A stretch of 64,000 bases of DNA from an uncultured Rhodospirillaceae bacterium (GCA_913030825.1 CAJWCU010000003.1:186001-250000), one strand, 5' to 3'; shown: positions 29,598-39,056, counted from the stretch's first letter. Made by a program: numbers and translations. Notes: generated from the letters alone by a model not told the origin.

Positions 29598-30845
29598 ATG
29601 GGGGGGCTTTCCATCCGACATCGCCCGATCCGCAGCCGGCTTCGTATCGGCGCGCTGGCCCTGGCCGTCGCCGCGTCGGGCCTGCTTGCCGGTTGCGGCG
29701 CGATCCAGAAAATCGTCCCCGCCGGTGATTATCAGGCGCCGCCCGAGGCCGAGCCGCAGATGGTTTTGGAGCCCGCGGAATTCGACACCTTGCCCGGTTG
29801 GCGGGGCGACGTGTTGCCCGACGCCTTGGGTGCTTTCCTGAAATCCTGCCCGGCGATCGCCAAGAAACCGGCGGACCAGATGCTCGGCTATTACGCCGAA
29901 CACGGCACCATGGGCGACCTGCAGCGCATCTGCGCCGAGGCGGCGCAGATCGACACCAAAAGCGCGGCGCAGCTGCAGTTCTTCATCGAACGCAGCTTCC
30001 GCCCGTTCAGCGTCCGCGACGCGCAACAGCCGGTCGGCAAGTTCACCGGTTATTACGAGCCTTTGCTGCGCGGCAGCTGGCGTCCCGATGCCCGCTACCG
30101 CCACCCCGTCTATGCCCGGCCGCGCGATATCGTGGTGGTGGAGTTGGGCGATTTCGATCCGGACCGCGACGGCGAACAATTGGCCGGGCGCATGGTCGGC
30201 GATCACCTGCGGCCCTATTTCGACCGCAAGGAAATCCTCGACGGCGCCTTGCGCGGCCGCCAGTTGGAATTGCTCTGGGTCGACAGTGCCATCGACCTGT
30301 TCTTCCTGCATGTTCAGGGATCGGGCCGCATTTTGCTGCCCGACGGCAGCTTCGTGCGCCTCGCCTTTTCGGGCCGCAACGGCCATCGCTATACGTCGAT
30401 CGGCCGCGAACTGGTCGCCCAGGGCGTGATGAAGGTCGAGGACGTGACCATGCCGAGCCTGCGGGCCTGGATGGAAGCCAACCCGCTGGCCGCCGAACAG
30501 CTGATGGTCAAGAACAAGTCCTATATCTTCTTCCGGGTCGAAAAGGATCCGGTGGTGAAGGGTGCGATGGGCATTGCGCTGACGCCGGGCCGGTCGCTTG
30601 CCGTTGATCCGAAGTTCGTGCCGCTGGGCCTGCCGGTCTGGCTGGTCACGACGGACCCGCTCGATCCCAAGAACCAGACGCCGCTGCGCCGCATGATGGT
30701 CGCTCAGGATACGGGCTCGGCGATCAAGGGCGTGGTGCGCGGCGACGTGTTCTGGGGTTTCGGGCCCGAGGCGGAATCCCGCGCCGGTCTGATGAACGAA
30801 GCCGGGATCTATTACCTGCTGCTGCCGCGCAAACCGCTCAGCTGA
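29598..30845 (+). CDS. mltA: Membrane-bound lytic murein transglycosylase A
   Basis: A 415-residue outer-membrane lipoprotein that cleaves glycan strands of peptidoglycan. The signal sequence ends in the lipobox LLAGC (Cys about 34). The MltA domain shows GKFTGYYEPLLRGS, then IDLFFLHVQGSGRILLPDG, and a C-terminal 3D (Asp box) domain with MMVAQDTGSAIKGVVRGDVFWG containing the catalytic Asp. It starts 7 bases after the Tim44-like gene. Confidence 0.94.
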   Translation: MGGLSIRHRPIRSRLRIGALALAVAASGLLAGCGAIQKIVPAGDYQAPPEAEPQMVLEPAEFDTLPGWRGDVLPDALGAFLKSCPAIAKKPADQMLGYYAEHGTMGDLQRICAEAAQIDTKSAAQLQFFIERSFRPFSVRDAQQPVGKFTGYYEPLLRGSWRPDARYRHPVYARPRDIVVVELGDFDPDRDGEQLAGRMVGDHLRPYFDRKEILDGALRGRQLELLWVDSAIDLFFLHVQGSGRILLPDGSFVRLAFSGRNGHRYTSIGRELVAQGVMKVEDVTMPSLRAWMEANPLAAEQLMVKNKSYIFFRVEKDPVVKGAMGIALTPGRSLAVDPKFVPLGLPVWLVTTDPLDPKNQTPLRRMMVAQDTGSAIKGVVRGDVFWGFGPEAESRAGLMNEAGIYYLLLPRKPLS

Positions 30846-30858
30846 CCCAGGGCACCGG

Positions 30859-30873
30859 ACCCCGCGCCGGGGT
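30859..30873 (+). terminator. Weak hairpin after mltA
   Basis: ACCCCG and CGGGGT form a 6-bp GC stem with a CGC loop, followed by only TTTAA. It lies between mltA and the lut operon and could separate them, weakly supported. Confidence 0.3.
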
Positions 30874-30920
30874 TTAACCGGCTTGTCATTCACCGGCGAA
30901 CCGACCATTCTTCCCGGACC

Positions 30921-31736
30921 ATGACCGAGGACACATCCCCCACCCCTGCGCCCGCCGTCGTCCCATCGGGGCCGCGCGTCGGTCTGTTCGCGACCTGTTT
31001 GGTCGATCTGATGCGGCCCAGCGTCGGTTTCGCCACGGTGAAGCTGCTGACGGACGCCGGTTGCGTCGTTGAGGTGCCGCAGGCCCAGACCTGCTGCGGC
31101 CAGCCCGCCTATAATTCCGGCGACAGTACGGACGCCCGCGATATCGCGAAGAACGTGATCGCCGTGTTCGAAGGCTTCGATTACGTCGTCGCGCCGTCCG
31201 GTTCCTGCGCCGGGATGATTTCCCACCACTATCCCCGCCTGTTCGAAGGCGACGCGGCATGGAAGGCGCGGGCCGAAGCGCTCGCCGGCAAAACCCATGA
31301 ATTGATCAGCTTCCTTGCCGATGTGTTGAAGGCCGATGTCGCGCCGCCGGACCTGGCCGCGACCGCGACCTATCACGATTCCTGTTCGGGCCTCCGTGAA
31401 CTCGGCATCAAGACGCAACCGCGCGCCCTGCTGGACAAGGTCGGCGGCCTGAAACTGGTCGAGGGCGCGATCCCGGAAACCTGCTGCGGCTTCGGCGGGC
31501 TGTTCTGCGTAAAGTACCCGGACATTTCCGAAAAGATGGTCGACGCCAAGACCGACGACATTTTGAAGACCGAGGCCGATCTGCTGCTCGCCGGCGACCT
31601 GGGCTGCCTGATGAACATGGCCGGGCGCCTGAAACGCCGAGGATCGGACGTGCAGGTCCGCCACATCGCCGAGGTTCTGGCCGGGATGACCGACACGCCC
31701 GCCATCGGCGAAGGCGAAGAGGAAGGAACCGGCTGA
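30921..31736 (+). CDS. lutA: L-lactate oxidation iron-sulfur subunit LutA/LldE
   Basis: A 271-residue CCG-domain protein, the E subunit of the LutABC/LldEFG L-lactate dehydrogenase system that oxidises lactate to pyruvate. Two CCG cysteine clusters are visible: ATCLVD...QTCCGQPAYNSG in the first half and YHDSCSGLRELG...ETCCGFGGLFCVKYP in the second, which carry the unusual iron-sulfur centre. An N-terminal Pro-rich stretch of 17 residues precedes the domain. Its stop overlaps lutB by ATGA. Confidence 0.92.
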   Translation: MTEDTSPTPAPAVVPSGPRVGLFATCLVDLMRPSVGFATVKLLTDAGCVVEVPQAQTCCGQPAYNSGDSTDARDIAKNVIAVFEGFDYVVAPSGSCAGMISHHYPRLFEGDAAWKARAEALAGKTHELISFLADVLKADVAPPDLAATATYHDSCSGLRELGIKTQPRALLDKVGGLKLVEGAIPETCCGFGGLFCVKYPDISEKMVDAKTDDILKTEADLLLAGDLGCLMNMAGRLKRRGSDVQVRHIAEVLAGMTDTPAIGEGEEEGTG

Positions 31737-33175
31737 TGGACTCGCAGACCCGGACCTTCAAATCCAACGCCAAGACCGCCATGGCCGACGATCAGTTGGC
31801 GGCGGCGCTGACGCGCCTGGGCGAAGGTTTTCCCCTGCGCCGGGCCGAAGCCATCGACCGCCTGCCCGAATTCGATCAGTTGCGCGACGCGGCCAAGGCG
31901 ATCAAGGACCACACGCTGGAACACCTCGATCTCTATCTGGAACAATACGAAGCCCGCGTGACCGAGTCCGGCGGCCATGTCCATTGGTGCCGCACGGCCC
32001 AGGACGCGCGCGAGAAGATCTTGGAAATCTGCCGATCCGTCGGGGCCAAGACGGTGACCAAATCGAAATCCATGATCGGCGAGGAAATCGCCATCAACGA
32101 TTTCCTGGAAGAAAACGACGTCGCCCCCATCGAAACGGACCTGGGCGAATACATCATTCAGCTTCGCAAGGAGCCGCCGTCGCACATCATCGCCCCGGCC
32201 GTGCATCTGAACAAAGGCCAGGTCGAGGAGACCTTCCGCGAGGCGCATCAGAATTTGGACCCGGCGCGCAACCTGGACGATCCGAAATCGCTGCTGGAAG
32301 AAGCGCGCGGCGAGCTGCGTGAAAAATTCCTCAATGCCGACGTCGGCCTGACCGGGGCGAATTTTCTGATCGCCGAAACGGGGACCAACGTCCTGGTCAC
32401 CAACGAAGGCAACGCGGACCTGACCTATTCCCTGCCGCGGGTCCACATCGTCATCGCCAGTCTGGAAAAAGTCATCCCGACGCTGGAGGACGCGGCGACG
32501 GTGCTGCGTGTGCTGGCCCGTTCCGGCACGGGACAGGACATTACCGTCTACACGACCTTCTGCACCGGCCCGAAACGGCCCGCCGATCTGGACGGGCCCG
32601 ACGAATATCACGTCGTGCTGCTGGACAACGGGCGGACGGAATTGGTCGGCACGGAATTTCAGGAAATGCTCCGCTGCATCCGCTGCGGGTCCTGCCTGAA
32701 CCATTGCCCCGTCTATCATGCCATCGGCGGGCATGCCTACGGCTGGGTCTATTCCGGGCCCATGGGCGCGGTGCTGATCCCGGGTCTGATCGGCATTCAC
32801 GAAGCGGGGGACCTGCCCAATGCCTCGACCCTCTGCGGCAAATGCGAGACCGTTTGTCCCATGCGTATCCCCCTGCCCAAGATGCTGCGCGCCTGGCGCG
32901 AGAAACAGTTCGAACGCAAAGCCAATTCGGCGGCCAGCCGCTGGGCGTTGAAGGGCTGGGCCTGGCTCGCCAAGCGCCCGGCGCTTTACCGCGCCGTGAC
33001 CGGCCCGATGATGACGGCGCTCGCGATTTTGGGCCGACGGCGCGGTGGCTTCCGCCGGCTGCCGCTGGCCGGGGGCTGGACCGGCCCCCGCGATCTGCCC
33101 GCCCCCCAGGGCGACAGCTTCATCTCGCAATACCATAAGGGACCGGTCGGCGCGGTCGTGCGGAGCAAGTCATGA
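31736..33175 (+). CDS. lutB: L-lactate oxidation iron-sulfur subunit LutB/LldF
   Basis: A 479-residue protein with an N-terminal LUD domain (LDLYLEQYEARVTESGGHVHW, KSKSMIGEEIAIN) and a C-terminal ferredoxin part carrying two 4Fe-4S motifs, CIRCGSCLNHCPVY and LCGKCETVCPMRIPLPKML. This is the electron-transfer core of LutABC. A C-terminal basic segment (KRPALYRAVTGP) may associate with the membrane. It is overlapped by ATGA at both ends, making a tight lutABC operon. Confidence 0.94.
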   Translation: MDSQTRTFKSNAKTAMADDQLAAALTRLGEGFPLRRAEAIDRLPEFDQLRDAAKAIKDHTLEHLDLYLEQYEARVTESGGHVHWCRTAQDAREKILEICRSVGAKTVTKSKSMIGEEIAINDFLEENDVAPIETDLGEYIIQLRKEPPSHIIAPAVHLNKGQVEETFREAHQNLDPARNLDDPKSLLEEARGELREKFLNADVGLTGANFLIAETGTNVLVTNEGNADLTYSLPRVHIVIASLEKVIPTLEDAATVLRVLARSGTGQDITVYTTFCTGPKRPADLDGPDEYHVVLLDNGRTELVGTEFQEMLRCIRCGSCLNHCPVYHAIGGHAYGWVYSGPMGAVLIPGLIGIHEAGDLPNASTLCGKCETVCPMRIPLPKMLRAWREKQFERKANSAASRWALKGWAWLAKRPALYRAVTGPMMTALAILGRRRGGFRRLPLAGGWTGPRDLPAPQGDSFISQYHKGPVGAVVRSKS

Positions 33176-33870
33176 GCGGGCGCGAACAGATCCTCGGCGA
33201 CCTGCGCGCCGCCCTGACCCAATCGAACGACGGCGCGCGCCGCGCCGCCGTTTCGCAGCGCCTCGCCGCCAAGGCGCGGCACGTTATTCCGGTCCGGGGT
33301 AAGGACGCGGGCGCTGCCGCCACCGATCGGTTCCAGGCCGAGGCCGAACGCGTCTCCGCCACCGTCGCCCGCGTGAAATCCCTCGACGATCTACCGGGTG
33401 CGGTTGCCGATTACCTGGCGGCGCAGAACCTACCCGCGTCCGTTCGCATGACGCCGGACCCGCGGCTGCAGGCCGCGCCCTGGGACAAGACCACCATCAG
33501 CATTTCCGAAGGCCCCGCCCAGGGTGAGGACACGGCGGGCGTCAGCCATGCCTTCGGCGCCGTCGCGGAAACGGGCTCGCTCGTCTTCACCTCCGGCCCC
33601 GAAAGTCCGACCACGGTCAATTATTTGCCGCCGGTGCATATCGCGGTGCTGCGGGCGTCCGACATTTCCGGCGCCTTCGAAGACATCTGGTCGCGGCTCC
33701 GCGCCGAACGCCAGGGGGCCGAAGGCGGCGACAGGTTCATGCCGCGCACGGTCAACTGGATCACCGGGCCGTCGCGCACGGCGGATATCGAACTGGTGCT
33801 GTTCCTCGGCATCCATGGGCCCAAGAACCTGCATATCGTCATCATCGACGATGGGGAAAATGGCGGATAA
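33172..33870 (+). CDS. lutC: LUD-domain protein LutC/LldG
   Basis: A 232-residue LUD-domain protein, third subunit of the LutABC lactate-oxidation system. The late motif GVSHAFGAVAETGSLVF and NYLPPVHIAVL, then the C-terminal GPSRTADIELVLFLGIHGPKNLHIVI, are characteristic. The first 80 residues are Ala/Arg-rich. Its stop overlaps the start region of smr, so lut transcription probably continues into smr. Confidence 0.92.
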   Translation: MSGREQILGDLRAALTQSNDGARRAAVSQRLAAKARHVIPVRGKDAGAAATDRFQAEAERVSATVARVKSLDDLPGAVADYLAAQNLPASVRMTPDPRLQAAPWDKTTISISEGPAQGEDTAGVSHAFGAVAETGSLVFTSGPESPTTVNYLPPVHIAVLRASDISGAFEDIWSRLRAERQGAEGGDRFMPRTVNWITGPSRTADIELVLFLGIHGPKNLHIVIIDDGENGG

Positions 33871-34477
33871 GCGGCCCAAGGACCCGGGCGCATCGGCGAC
33901 GGCCGCCGCGGCACCCGAAGACGACGCCGCCCTTTGGGCGCGGATCACCCGCGACGTCACCCCCCTCGCCCGCCGCGAAGCCCGCATCGATCATCCGGTC
34001 CCCGATCCGGCGGCAGGCCCACCAGCCAAGGCAAAGCCCGCGGGCCCCAAACGCTCTTACGTCCAGACCATGTTCGACGCGGCGCCCCAGCCGGACACCC
34101 CCGCCGCCGCCCGCGAGCTCAGCCATGGCGCCGCCCCCGGCCTCGACCGGCGGACCCAAACCAACATGCGGCGCGGCAAGGTCGCGGTCGAAGGCCGCAT
34201 CGATCTGCACGGCATGACCCAGACGGAGGCCCACCGCGAACTGATCGGCTTCCTCACCCGCGCCTACGGCCAGGGCAAGCGCTGCGTTTTGGTCATTACC
34301 GGCAAGGGCACGCGCGAAAGCGGCGAAATCGGCGTGCTGCGCCGGGCCGTGCCCGGCTGGCTCAACGCGCCCCCGCTCAAGGGCTTGATCCATGCCTTCG
34401 ACCATGCCGCCCGGTCGCACGGCGGCGAGGGCGCTCTCTACATCCTGCTCAAACGCAACAAGGGAGGCAGCGAATGA
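33860..34477 (+). CDS. Smr-domain (MutS2 C-terminal-like) protein
   Basis: A 205-residue protein with a disordered Ala/Pro-rich first half and a C-terminal Smr domain: IDLHGMTQTEAHRELIGFL, VLVITGKGTRESGEIGVLRRAV, and the end motif GALYILLKR. Smr domains are nucleases acting on branched DNA or on mRNA at stalled ribosomes; the bacterial stand-alone type is of unsettled role. ATG 33860 overlaps lutC; ATG 33851 would add three residues. Its stop overlaps the next gene by ATGA. Confidence 0.88.
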   Translation: MADKRPKDPGASATAAAAPEDDAALWARITRDVTPLARREARIDHPVPDPAAGPPAKAKPAGPKRSYVQTMFDAAPQPDTPAAARELSHGAAPGLDRRTQTNMRRGKVAVEGRIDLHGMTQTEAHRELIGFLTRAYGQGKRCVLVITGKGTRESGEIGVLRRAVPGWLNAPPLKGLIHAFDHAARSHGGEGALYILLKRNKGGSE

Positions 34478-34860
34478 CCCCCTTCGGCCAGGCCGTGCGC
34501 CGCCTCCGCAAAATGAACAAGATCACGCTGAAACAATTCGCCGCCGACATGGGTGTCTCGTCCGCCTATTTCTCGGCGTTGGAGCACGGCTACCGCGGCC
34601 GCCCCGGCCCCGGCCTGGTGCAGCAGATCGCGGGCTATTTCACGCTCGGCATGGAAGAAACGGACGAACTCAAACGCCTCGCCGCCCTCTCCCACCCCCG
34701 CGTCACCGTCGACACGGCGGGCCTCAACCCGAAGGCGACGGAACTCGCCAACCTCTTGGCCGAATTGATCCACGAGCTGGACGAAGACACCGTCGAATGG
34801 ATCATCGCCGAAATCCGCGGCCGCCGCGCTGCCCGGACGCGGGGCGGGCCAACGCATTAG
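34474..34860 (+). CDS. XRE-family helix-turn-helix regulator
   Basis: A 128-residue protein with an N-terminal Cro/CI-type HTH: QAVRRLRKMNKITLKQFAAD, then MGVSSAYFSALEHG, which is the recognition region. The C-terminal half is a helical region with Leu/Glu-rich segments (LANLLAELIHELDEDTVEW) likely for dimerisation. A ribosome site GGGAGG lies 6 bases before ATG 34474, inside smr. Its target is unknown; coupling to smr is seen in the sequence, and is often found in alphaproteobacteria from memory. Confidence 0.85.
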   Translation: MTPFGQAVRRLRKMNKITLKQFAADMGVSSAYFSALEHGYRGRPGPGLVQQIAGYFTLGMEETDELKRLAALSHPRVTVDTAGLNPKATELANLLAELIHELDEDTVEWIIAEIRGRRAARTRGGPTH

Positions 34861-34878
34861 GTCTCGATAGTCGCAGAG

Positions 34879-35040
34879 CTATTTTGTGCAATCGCCATCA
34901 CGGTCCTTGGCTTTGCATTCGTTGCAAAGTTCACCGCTGGTTGGTTTGCTCTGTTGTTCTTTGTAATCGCTGGTTGGCCAGTTGCTGCAGTTGCGGCACC
35001 AATGCCATGTGTCTTTGCCGTTTTTCTTTCGATACGCCAT
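34879..35040 (-). CDS. 53-residue Cys-rich small protein
   Basis: A short frame missed by length-limited gene calling. It encodes 53 residues starting MAYRKKNGKDTWHW and contains two cysteine pairs, CRNC and CNEC, plus a last Cys near the end, with PTSDY and KPTSGELCNEC between; this looks like a small zinc-ribbon. The start ATG is preceded by a strong AGGAG 6 bases upstream, and a perfect TATAAT (35079-35084 on the minus strand) lies about 39 bases before it. I recall similar MxYRKKNxKDTWHWC proteins in other bacteria annotated as hypothetical, but have not verified this. It is oriented opposite to the XRE gene and away from hslU. GC is lower than the neighbours. Confidence 0.8.
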   Translation of the reverse strand: MAYRKKNGKDTWHWCRNCSNWPTSDYKEQQSKPTSGELCNECKAKDRDGDCTK

Positions 35041-35078
35041 CGGAGTCTCCTATCACTTGTATGTTTAATAATATTACG

Positions 35079-35084
35079 ATTATA
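35079..35084 (-). promoter_or_regulatory. -10 box of the small Cys-rich gene
   Basis: A perfect TATAAT on the minus strand, 39 bases upstream of the small gene's ATG. No good -35 is present at 16-18 bases (candidates ACCTGA, TACCTG), so it may need an activator or be a weak promoter. Confidence 0.4.
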
Positions 35085-35214
35085 GGAGGTGTTTCGGAAA
35101 TCAGGTATCCCTTTCGAAGAATTTCTCCGTTGAGGCCCTAAAAATTATCGGACCAGGTAACAGCAAGACGGGACCCAAAAAAACCGCTGGTCGGGTCAGG
35201 GTCGGATCAGGTGA

Positions 35215-36609
35215 TCAAAGAATGAATTTACTCAGGTCCGCGTTCTTCGCCAGTTCACCGACCTGTTCGCGGACGTAGTCCGCATCGACGGTCACCGTTT
35301 CGCCGGAGCGTTCGGAGGCGGTGTAGCTGATTTCCTCGACCAGTTTTTCCAGCACCGTGTGCAGGCGCCGGGCACCGATGTTTTCGACGCCTTCGTTGAT
35401 TTCCACCGCCAGGTCGGCGATGGCGTCGACGGCGTCGTCGGTGAAGACCAGGTCGACCTCTTCCGTTTCCATCAGGGCGGTGTACTGCTTGAGCAACGAC
35501 GCCTCGGTCTCGGTCAGGATGCGTTTGAAATCGTCCTTGGTCAGGGCCCGCAGGTTGACGCGGATCGGCAGGCGGCCCTGCAGTTCGGGCAGCATGTCCG
35601 ACGGCTTCGAGACGTGGAACGCGCCCGAGGCGACGAACAGGATGTGGTCCGTGTTGACGGGGCCGTGCTTGGTCGCGACGGTCGTGCCCTCGATCAGCGG
35701 CAGCAGGTCGCGCTGCACGCCTTCGCGGCTGACGTCGCCGCCCTTGACGTCGGAGCGGGCGGAAATTTTATCGATCTCGTCCAGGAACACGATGCCGTGG
35801 TTTTCGACGGCGTGGATCGCGTCCTTCAGGACCTTGTCGTCGTCGAGCAGGTTGTCGCCCTCTTCCGCCAACAACACGCCGTAGCTTTCTTCGACCGTCA
35901 TGCGCTTGGGCTTCTGCTGCTGGCCGAAGGCCTTGCCGAGCATGTCGTTCAGATTGAGCATGCCCATCTGCGCCCCCGGCATGCCGGGGATGTCGAAGGT
36001 CGGCAGGCCCAGGTTGGCCGTGTCGGAAACGCTGATTTCGACCTCGCGGTCGTTGAGCTCGTTATTGCGGAGCTTCTTGCGAAACGTCTCGCGGGTTTCC
36101 TTCGAGGCGTTCTCGCCGACCAGGGCGTCGAGCACCCGTTCCTCGGCGCGCATTTCGGCCTTGGCCTGCACCGATTTGCGCAGCCGTTCGCGGGTCATGT
36201 GGATGGCGGTTTCCAGGAGGTCGCGGACGATCTGTTCGACATCGCGGCCGACGTAGCCGACTTCCGTGAACTTGGTCGCCTCGACCTTGATGAAGGGGGC
36301 CTGCGCCAGCTTCGCCAGGCGCCGGGCGATCTCGGTCTTGCCGACGCCGGTCGGCCCGATCATCAGAATGTTCTTGGGCAGGACTTCCTCGCGCAGGCCT
36401 TCGGGCAATTGCTGACGGCGCCAGCGGTTGCGCAGCGCGATGGCGACGGCGCGCTTGGCGTCGGACTGGCCGATGATGTGGCGGTCCAGTTCGGAGACGA
36501 TCTCGCGCGGGGTGAAGCTGGCGGCACCGGCGGACAATTGGTCGCTGTCTTCGCCGCCCTTGTAGCTTGCGGTCTCGGTCGGGGCGGGTTTTTCGGCGGG
36601 CTCGGTCAT
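35215..36609 (-). CDS. hslU: ATP-dependent protease ATPase subunit HslU
   Basis: A 464-residue AAA+ unfoldase that feeds substrates to HslV. The first 30 residues are a variable extension before [18 protein letters not shown]; Walker A is GPTGVGKT near 85-92, and [16 protein letters not shown] carries the pore loop. Walker [10 protein letters not shown] and the sensor region are present, and the C terminus (NADLSKFIL) ends in the HslV-docking pattern. Start ATG 36609 overlaps hslV's stop. Confidence 0.96.
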   Translation of the reverse strand: MTEPAEKPAPTETASYKGGEDSDQLSAGAASFTPREIVSELDRHIIGQSDAKRAVAIALRNRWRRQQLPEGLREEVLPKNILMIGPTGVGKTEIARRLAKLAQAPFIKVEATKFTEVGYVGRDVEQIVRDLLETAIHMTRERLRKSVQAKAEMRAEERVLDALVGENASKETRETFRKKLRNNELNDREVEISVSDTANLGLPTFDIPGMPGAQMGMLNLNDMLGKAFGQQQKPKRMTVEESYGVLLAEEGDNLLDDDKVLKDAIHAVENHGIVFLDEIDKISARSDVKGGDVSREGVQRDLLPLIEGTTVATKHGPVNTDHILFVASGAFHVSKPSDMLPELQGRLPIRVNLRALTKDDFKRILTETEASLLKQYTALMETEEVDLVFTDDAVDAIADLAVEINEGVENIGARRLHTVLEKLVEEISYTASERSGETVTVDADYVREQVGELAKNADLSKFIL

Positions 36610-37151
36610 AGGGCCTCGATGGTCAGGTTTGAATTGGTGTAGACGCAGATCTCGGCGGCGACGCCCATGGCTTTTTCGGCGATCTGGCGGGCGTCCATGT
36701 CGTCCCGGTCGATCAGCGCGCGGGCGGCGGCGAGGGCGTAATTGCCGCCCGACCCGATGCCGATCAGGCCGTCTTCCGGCTCCAGCACGTCGCCGGTCCC
36801 GGTCAGGACGAGGGAAACCTCCTTGTCCGCCACGGCCATCATGGCCTCGAGACGGCGCAGGTAGCGGTCGGTCCGCCAGTCCTTGGCGAGCTCGACGCAG
36901 GCGCGGGTCAATTGCGTCGGATATTGTTCCAGCTTGGCTTCCAGGCGTTCGAACAGGGTGAAGGCGTCTGCCGTCGCCCCCGCGAACCCGCCGATCACGT
37001 TGCCGTCGCCCAAGCGGCGGACCTTGCGGGCATTGGCCTTGATGACCGTATCGCCCAGCGACACCTGGCCGTCGCCGGCGAGAACCACGCTGTCGCCCTT
37101 GCGCACGCAAAGGATCGTCGTGCCGTGCCAGGTAGGGGTATCTGAAGCCAT
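36606..37151 (-). CDS. hslV: ATP-dependent protease peptidase subunit HslV
   Basis: A 181-residue proteasome-like peptidase. The catalytic Thr is in [11 protein letters not shown] (T11 after removal of the N-terminal residues); [22 protein letters not shown] follows. I prefer ATG 37151 because an AGGA precedes it; an upstream ATG would add eight residues. hslV-hslU diverge from the his operon, the usual alphaproteobacterial pairing. Confidence 0.95.
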   Translation of the reverse strand: MASDTPTWHGTTILCVRKGDSVVLAGDGQVSLGDTVIKANARKVRRLGDGNVIGGFAGATADAFTLFERLEAKLEQYPTQLTRACVELAKDWRTDRYLRRLEAMMAVADKEVSLVLTGTGDVLEPEDGLIGIGSGGNYALAAARALIDRDDMDARQIAEKAMGVAAEICVYTNSNLTIEAL

Positions 37152-37318
37152 GGAATTTCCTGATTTTTCAGTCATACGGTCAGGGGGGGAATGTGGTCCG
37201 GTGGGCTGTGCCGGTCAAGGCCGCGTCCTCGGGCGGCCCCCATTTTAATAAAAAATGTGCAAACAGGGACGGCACTGGTAAAAGACCGCATTCCGTTTGT
37301 TTTGAAGGATTTCCGGCC

Positions 37319-37918
37319 ATGCGCACCGGCAGCGTCGAACGCAACACGAAAGAGACCAAGATCAAGGTTTCCGTGAACCTGGACGGCACGGGCGAATATT
37401 CCGTGTCGACGGGCGTCGGCTTCCTGGATCACATGCTGGAGCAGCTGTCGCGCCATTCGCTGATCGACCTGACGGTCGAGGCCCAGGGCGACACCCATAT
37501 CGATTTCCACCACACCACCGAAGACACGGGTATCGCCATTGGCGAGGCGGTCAATCAGGCCTTGGGCGATCGTAAGGGCATCACGCGCTACGGCTCCGCC
37601 CTGGTGCCGATGGACGAAACCCTGTCGCGGATCGCGATCGACCTCAGCAACCGGCCTTATCTGATCTGGCGGGTCGATTTTTCCAAGCCGAAGCTGGGCG
37701 ACATGGATACCGAGCTGTTCAAGGAATGGTTTCAGGCCTTCGCGCAGGCCGCCGGCGCCACGCTGCACGTGGAAAACCTTTATGGTGAGAACAACCACCA
37801 TATCGTCGAATCCTGCTACAAAGGGCTTGCCCGCTCGTTGCGCGAGGCGATGGAAATCGACCCGCGCAAGGCCGATGCCGTGCCGTCGACCAAAGGCACG
37901 CTGGGCGGTTCGCTCTAG
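37319..37918 (+). CDS. hisB: Imidazoleglycerol-phosphate dehydratase
   Basis: A 199-residue histidine-synthesis enzyme, the single-function HisB without the phosphatase domain. Manganese-binding His clusters are visible: [25 protein letters not shown], then [10 protein letters not shown]. It starts [15 protein letters not shown] at ATG 37319 with GAAGGAT upstream. It leads hisB-DUF2628-hisH-hisA-hisF-hisE. Confidence 0.96.
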   Translation: MRTGSVERNTKETKIKVSVNLDGTGEYSVSTGVGFLDHMLEQLSRHSLIDLTVEAQGDTHIDFHHTTEDTGIAIGEAVNQALGDRKGITRYGSALVPMDETLSRIAIDLSNRPYLIWRVDFSKPKLGDMDTELFKEWFQAFAQAAGATLHVENLYGENNHHIVESCYKGLARSLREAMEIDPRKADAVPSTKGTLGGSL

Positions 37919-37981
37919 GTTTTCTCGACGCGCCCGACTGTTCGGCCGGGGCGCTCAACCGTCAACGGAACGAAGTTCCCC

Positions 37982-38389
37982 ATGCGCGTTTTCACCGTTC
38001 ACATTCGCCGCCATGCCCTGGACCCGGACAAGGACGTCCGCCTGATCAAGGAAGGGTTTTCCTGGCCCGCGTTCCTGTTCAGCTTCCTCTGGGCGCTGTG
38101 GAACCGGATGTGGTGGACGGCATTGGGCCTGTTCGTGATCGTTTCGGGCGTCGGTCTCGCCGTCGAATACGCTTTTCCGGGCTCGCCCGCCGGGACGGCG
38201 GTGTTGCTGGCGCTTTATCTCGCCATCGGATGGATGGGCAACGACCTGATCCGCCGAAACCTGGAAGCCCAAGGCTTCGAGGACAAGGGTCCGGTCCGCG
38301 CCCAGGACGAGGACGAAGCCCTTTACCGCTATCTCGACGCCGACCCCGTGCTGGCCCGCGACTTGGCGGGTGCCGGATTCCGGGCATGA
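37982..38389 (+). CDS. DUF2628 membrane protein in the his operon
   Basis: A 135-residue protein of DUF2628. It begins [19 protein letters not shown] and continues [20 protein letters not shown], then has two hydrophobic segments ([20 protein letters not shown] and [20 protein letters not shown]). It is wedged between hisB and hisH, a known alphaproteobacterial arrangement. Role unknown; it is probably inner-membrane. Confidence 0.88.
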   Translation: MRVFTVHIRRHALDPDKDVRLIKEGFSWPAFLFSFLWALWNRMWWTALGLFVIVSGVGLAVEYAFPGSPAGTAVLLALYLAIGWMGNDLIRRNLEAQGFEDKGPVRAQDEDEALYRYLDADPVLARDLAGAGFRA

Positions 38390-38411
38390 GCGGGGCGGAG
38401 GGCCGAACAGA

Positions 38412-39056
38412 ATGACCGTCGCGCTGATCGATTACGGATCGGGCAATCTGCGCTCGGCGGCCAAGGCCGTCGAACGGGTGATGGGGGCGCTTGGCCGTCC
38501 GGACCACGTCACCGTCACCGCCGACCCGGACGCCGTCGCCAAGGCGGACCGTGTCATCCTGCCGGGCGTCGGTGCGTTCGGCGATTGCCGGGCCGGGATT
38601 GCGGCGCTGAACGGCATGGCGGAAGCCATCGAGGACGCGATCATCGCCCGGGGGCAGCCGTTCCTGGGTATCTGCGTCGGCATGCAGCTGATGGCGACCG
38701 TGGGCCGCGAATTCGGCGATCACGACGGGTTCGGCTGGCTTCCCGGCGAAGTCCGCGCCCTGACGCCCCGCGACCAGAGCCTCAAAATTCCCCATATGGG
38801 TTGGAACACGCTGAGTGTCGGCGACCACGACCATCCGGTGCTGGCGGGCCTGACCGACGGGCATCATGCCTATTTCGTTCATTCCTACCATTTCCTGCCC
38901 GAAGACCCGGCGCATCTGCTGGCCGTGACCGACTACGGCGGGCCGGTGACCGCCGCCGTCGGCCGCGACAACCTGGTTGGAACGCAGTTTCATCCGGAGA
39001 AAAGCCAGGCTGTCGGGCTTAAGCTCATCGAAAATTTCTTGAATTGGAAGCCATGA
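38412..39056 (+). CDS. hisH: Imidazole glycerol phosphate synthase, glutamine amidotransferase subunit
   Basis: A 214-residue glutaminase that supplies ammonia to HisF. The nucleophile Cys88 is in GICVGMQLM, and the triad His/Glu are in [10 protein letters not shown] near 190-200. DYGSGNLRS opens the protein. It overlaps hisA by ATGA. Start ATG 38412; the longer frame overlaps DUF2628 and lacks conservation. Confidence 0.96.
   Translation: MTVALIDYGSGNLRSAAKAVERVMGALGRPDHVTVTADPDAVAKADRVILPGVGAFGDCRAGIAALNGMAEAIEDAIIARGQPFLGICVGMQLMATVGREFGDHDGFGWLPGEVRALTPRDQSLKIPHMGWNTLSVGDHDHPVLAGLTDGHHAYFVHSYHFLPEDPAHLLAVTDYGGPVTAAVGRDNLVGTQFHPEKSQAVGLKLIENFLNWKP

Larger units (their letters stand above)
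34861..35214. other. Low-GC gap between XRE gene and hslU
   Basis: Apart from the 53-codon minus-strand gene at 34879-35040 and its promoter, this 354-base interval shows nothing else. Bases 34921-34980 have 29 G/C in 60, clearly below the flanking genes. Confidence 0.5.

Noticed and set aside
29502-31664. A 720-codon minus-strand frame over mltA and lutA
   Set aside because: It runs opposite to clearly coding mltA and lutA, and has a His/Gly/Gln-rich composition typical of antisense shadows.
37230-37262. CCCCATTTTA as a heat-shock promoter for hslV
   Set aside because: It lies on the plus strand, pointing toward hisB, and no CTTGAA is at the right distance; hslV is on the minus strand.
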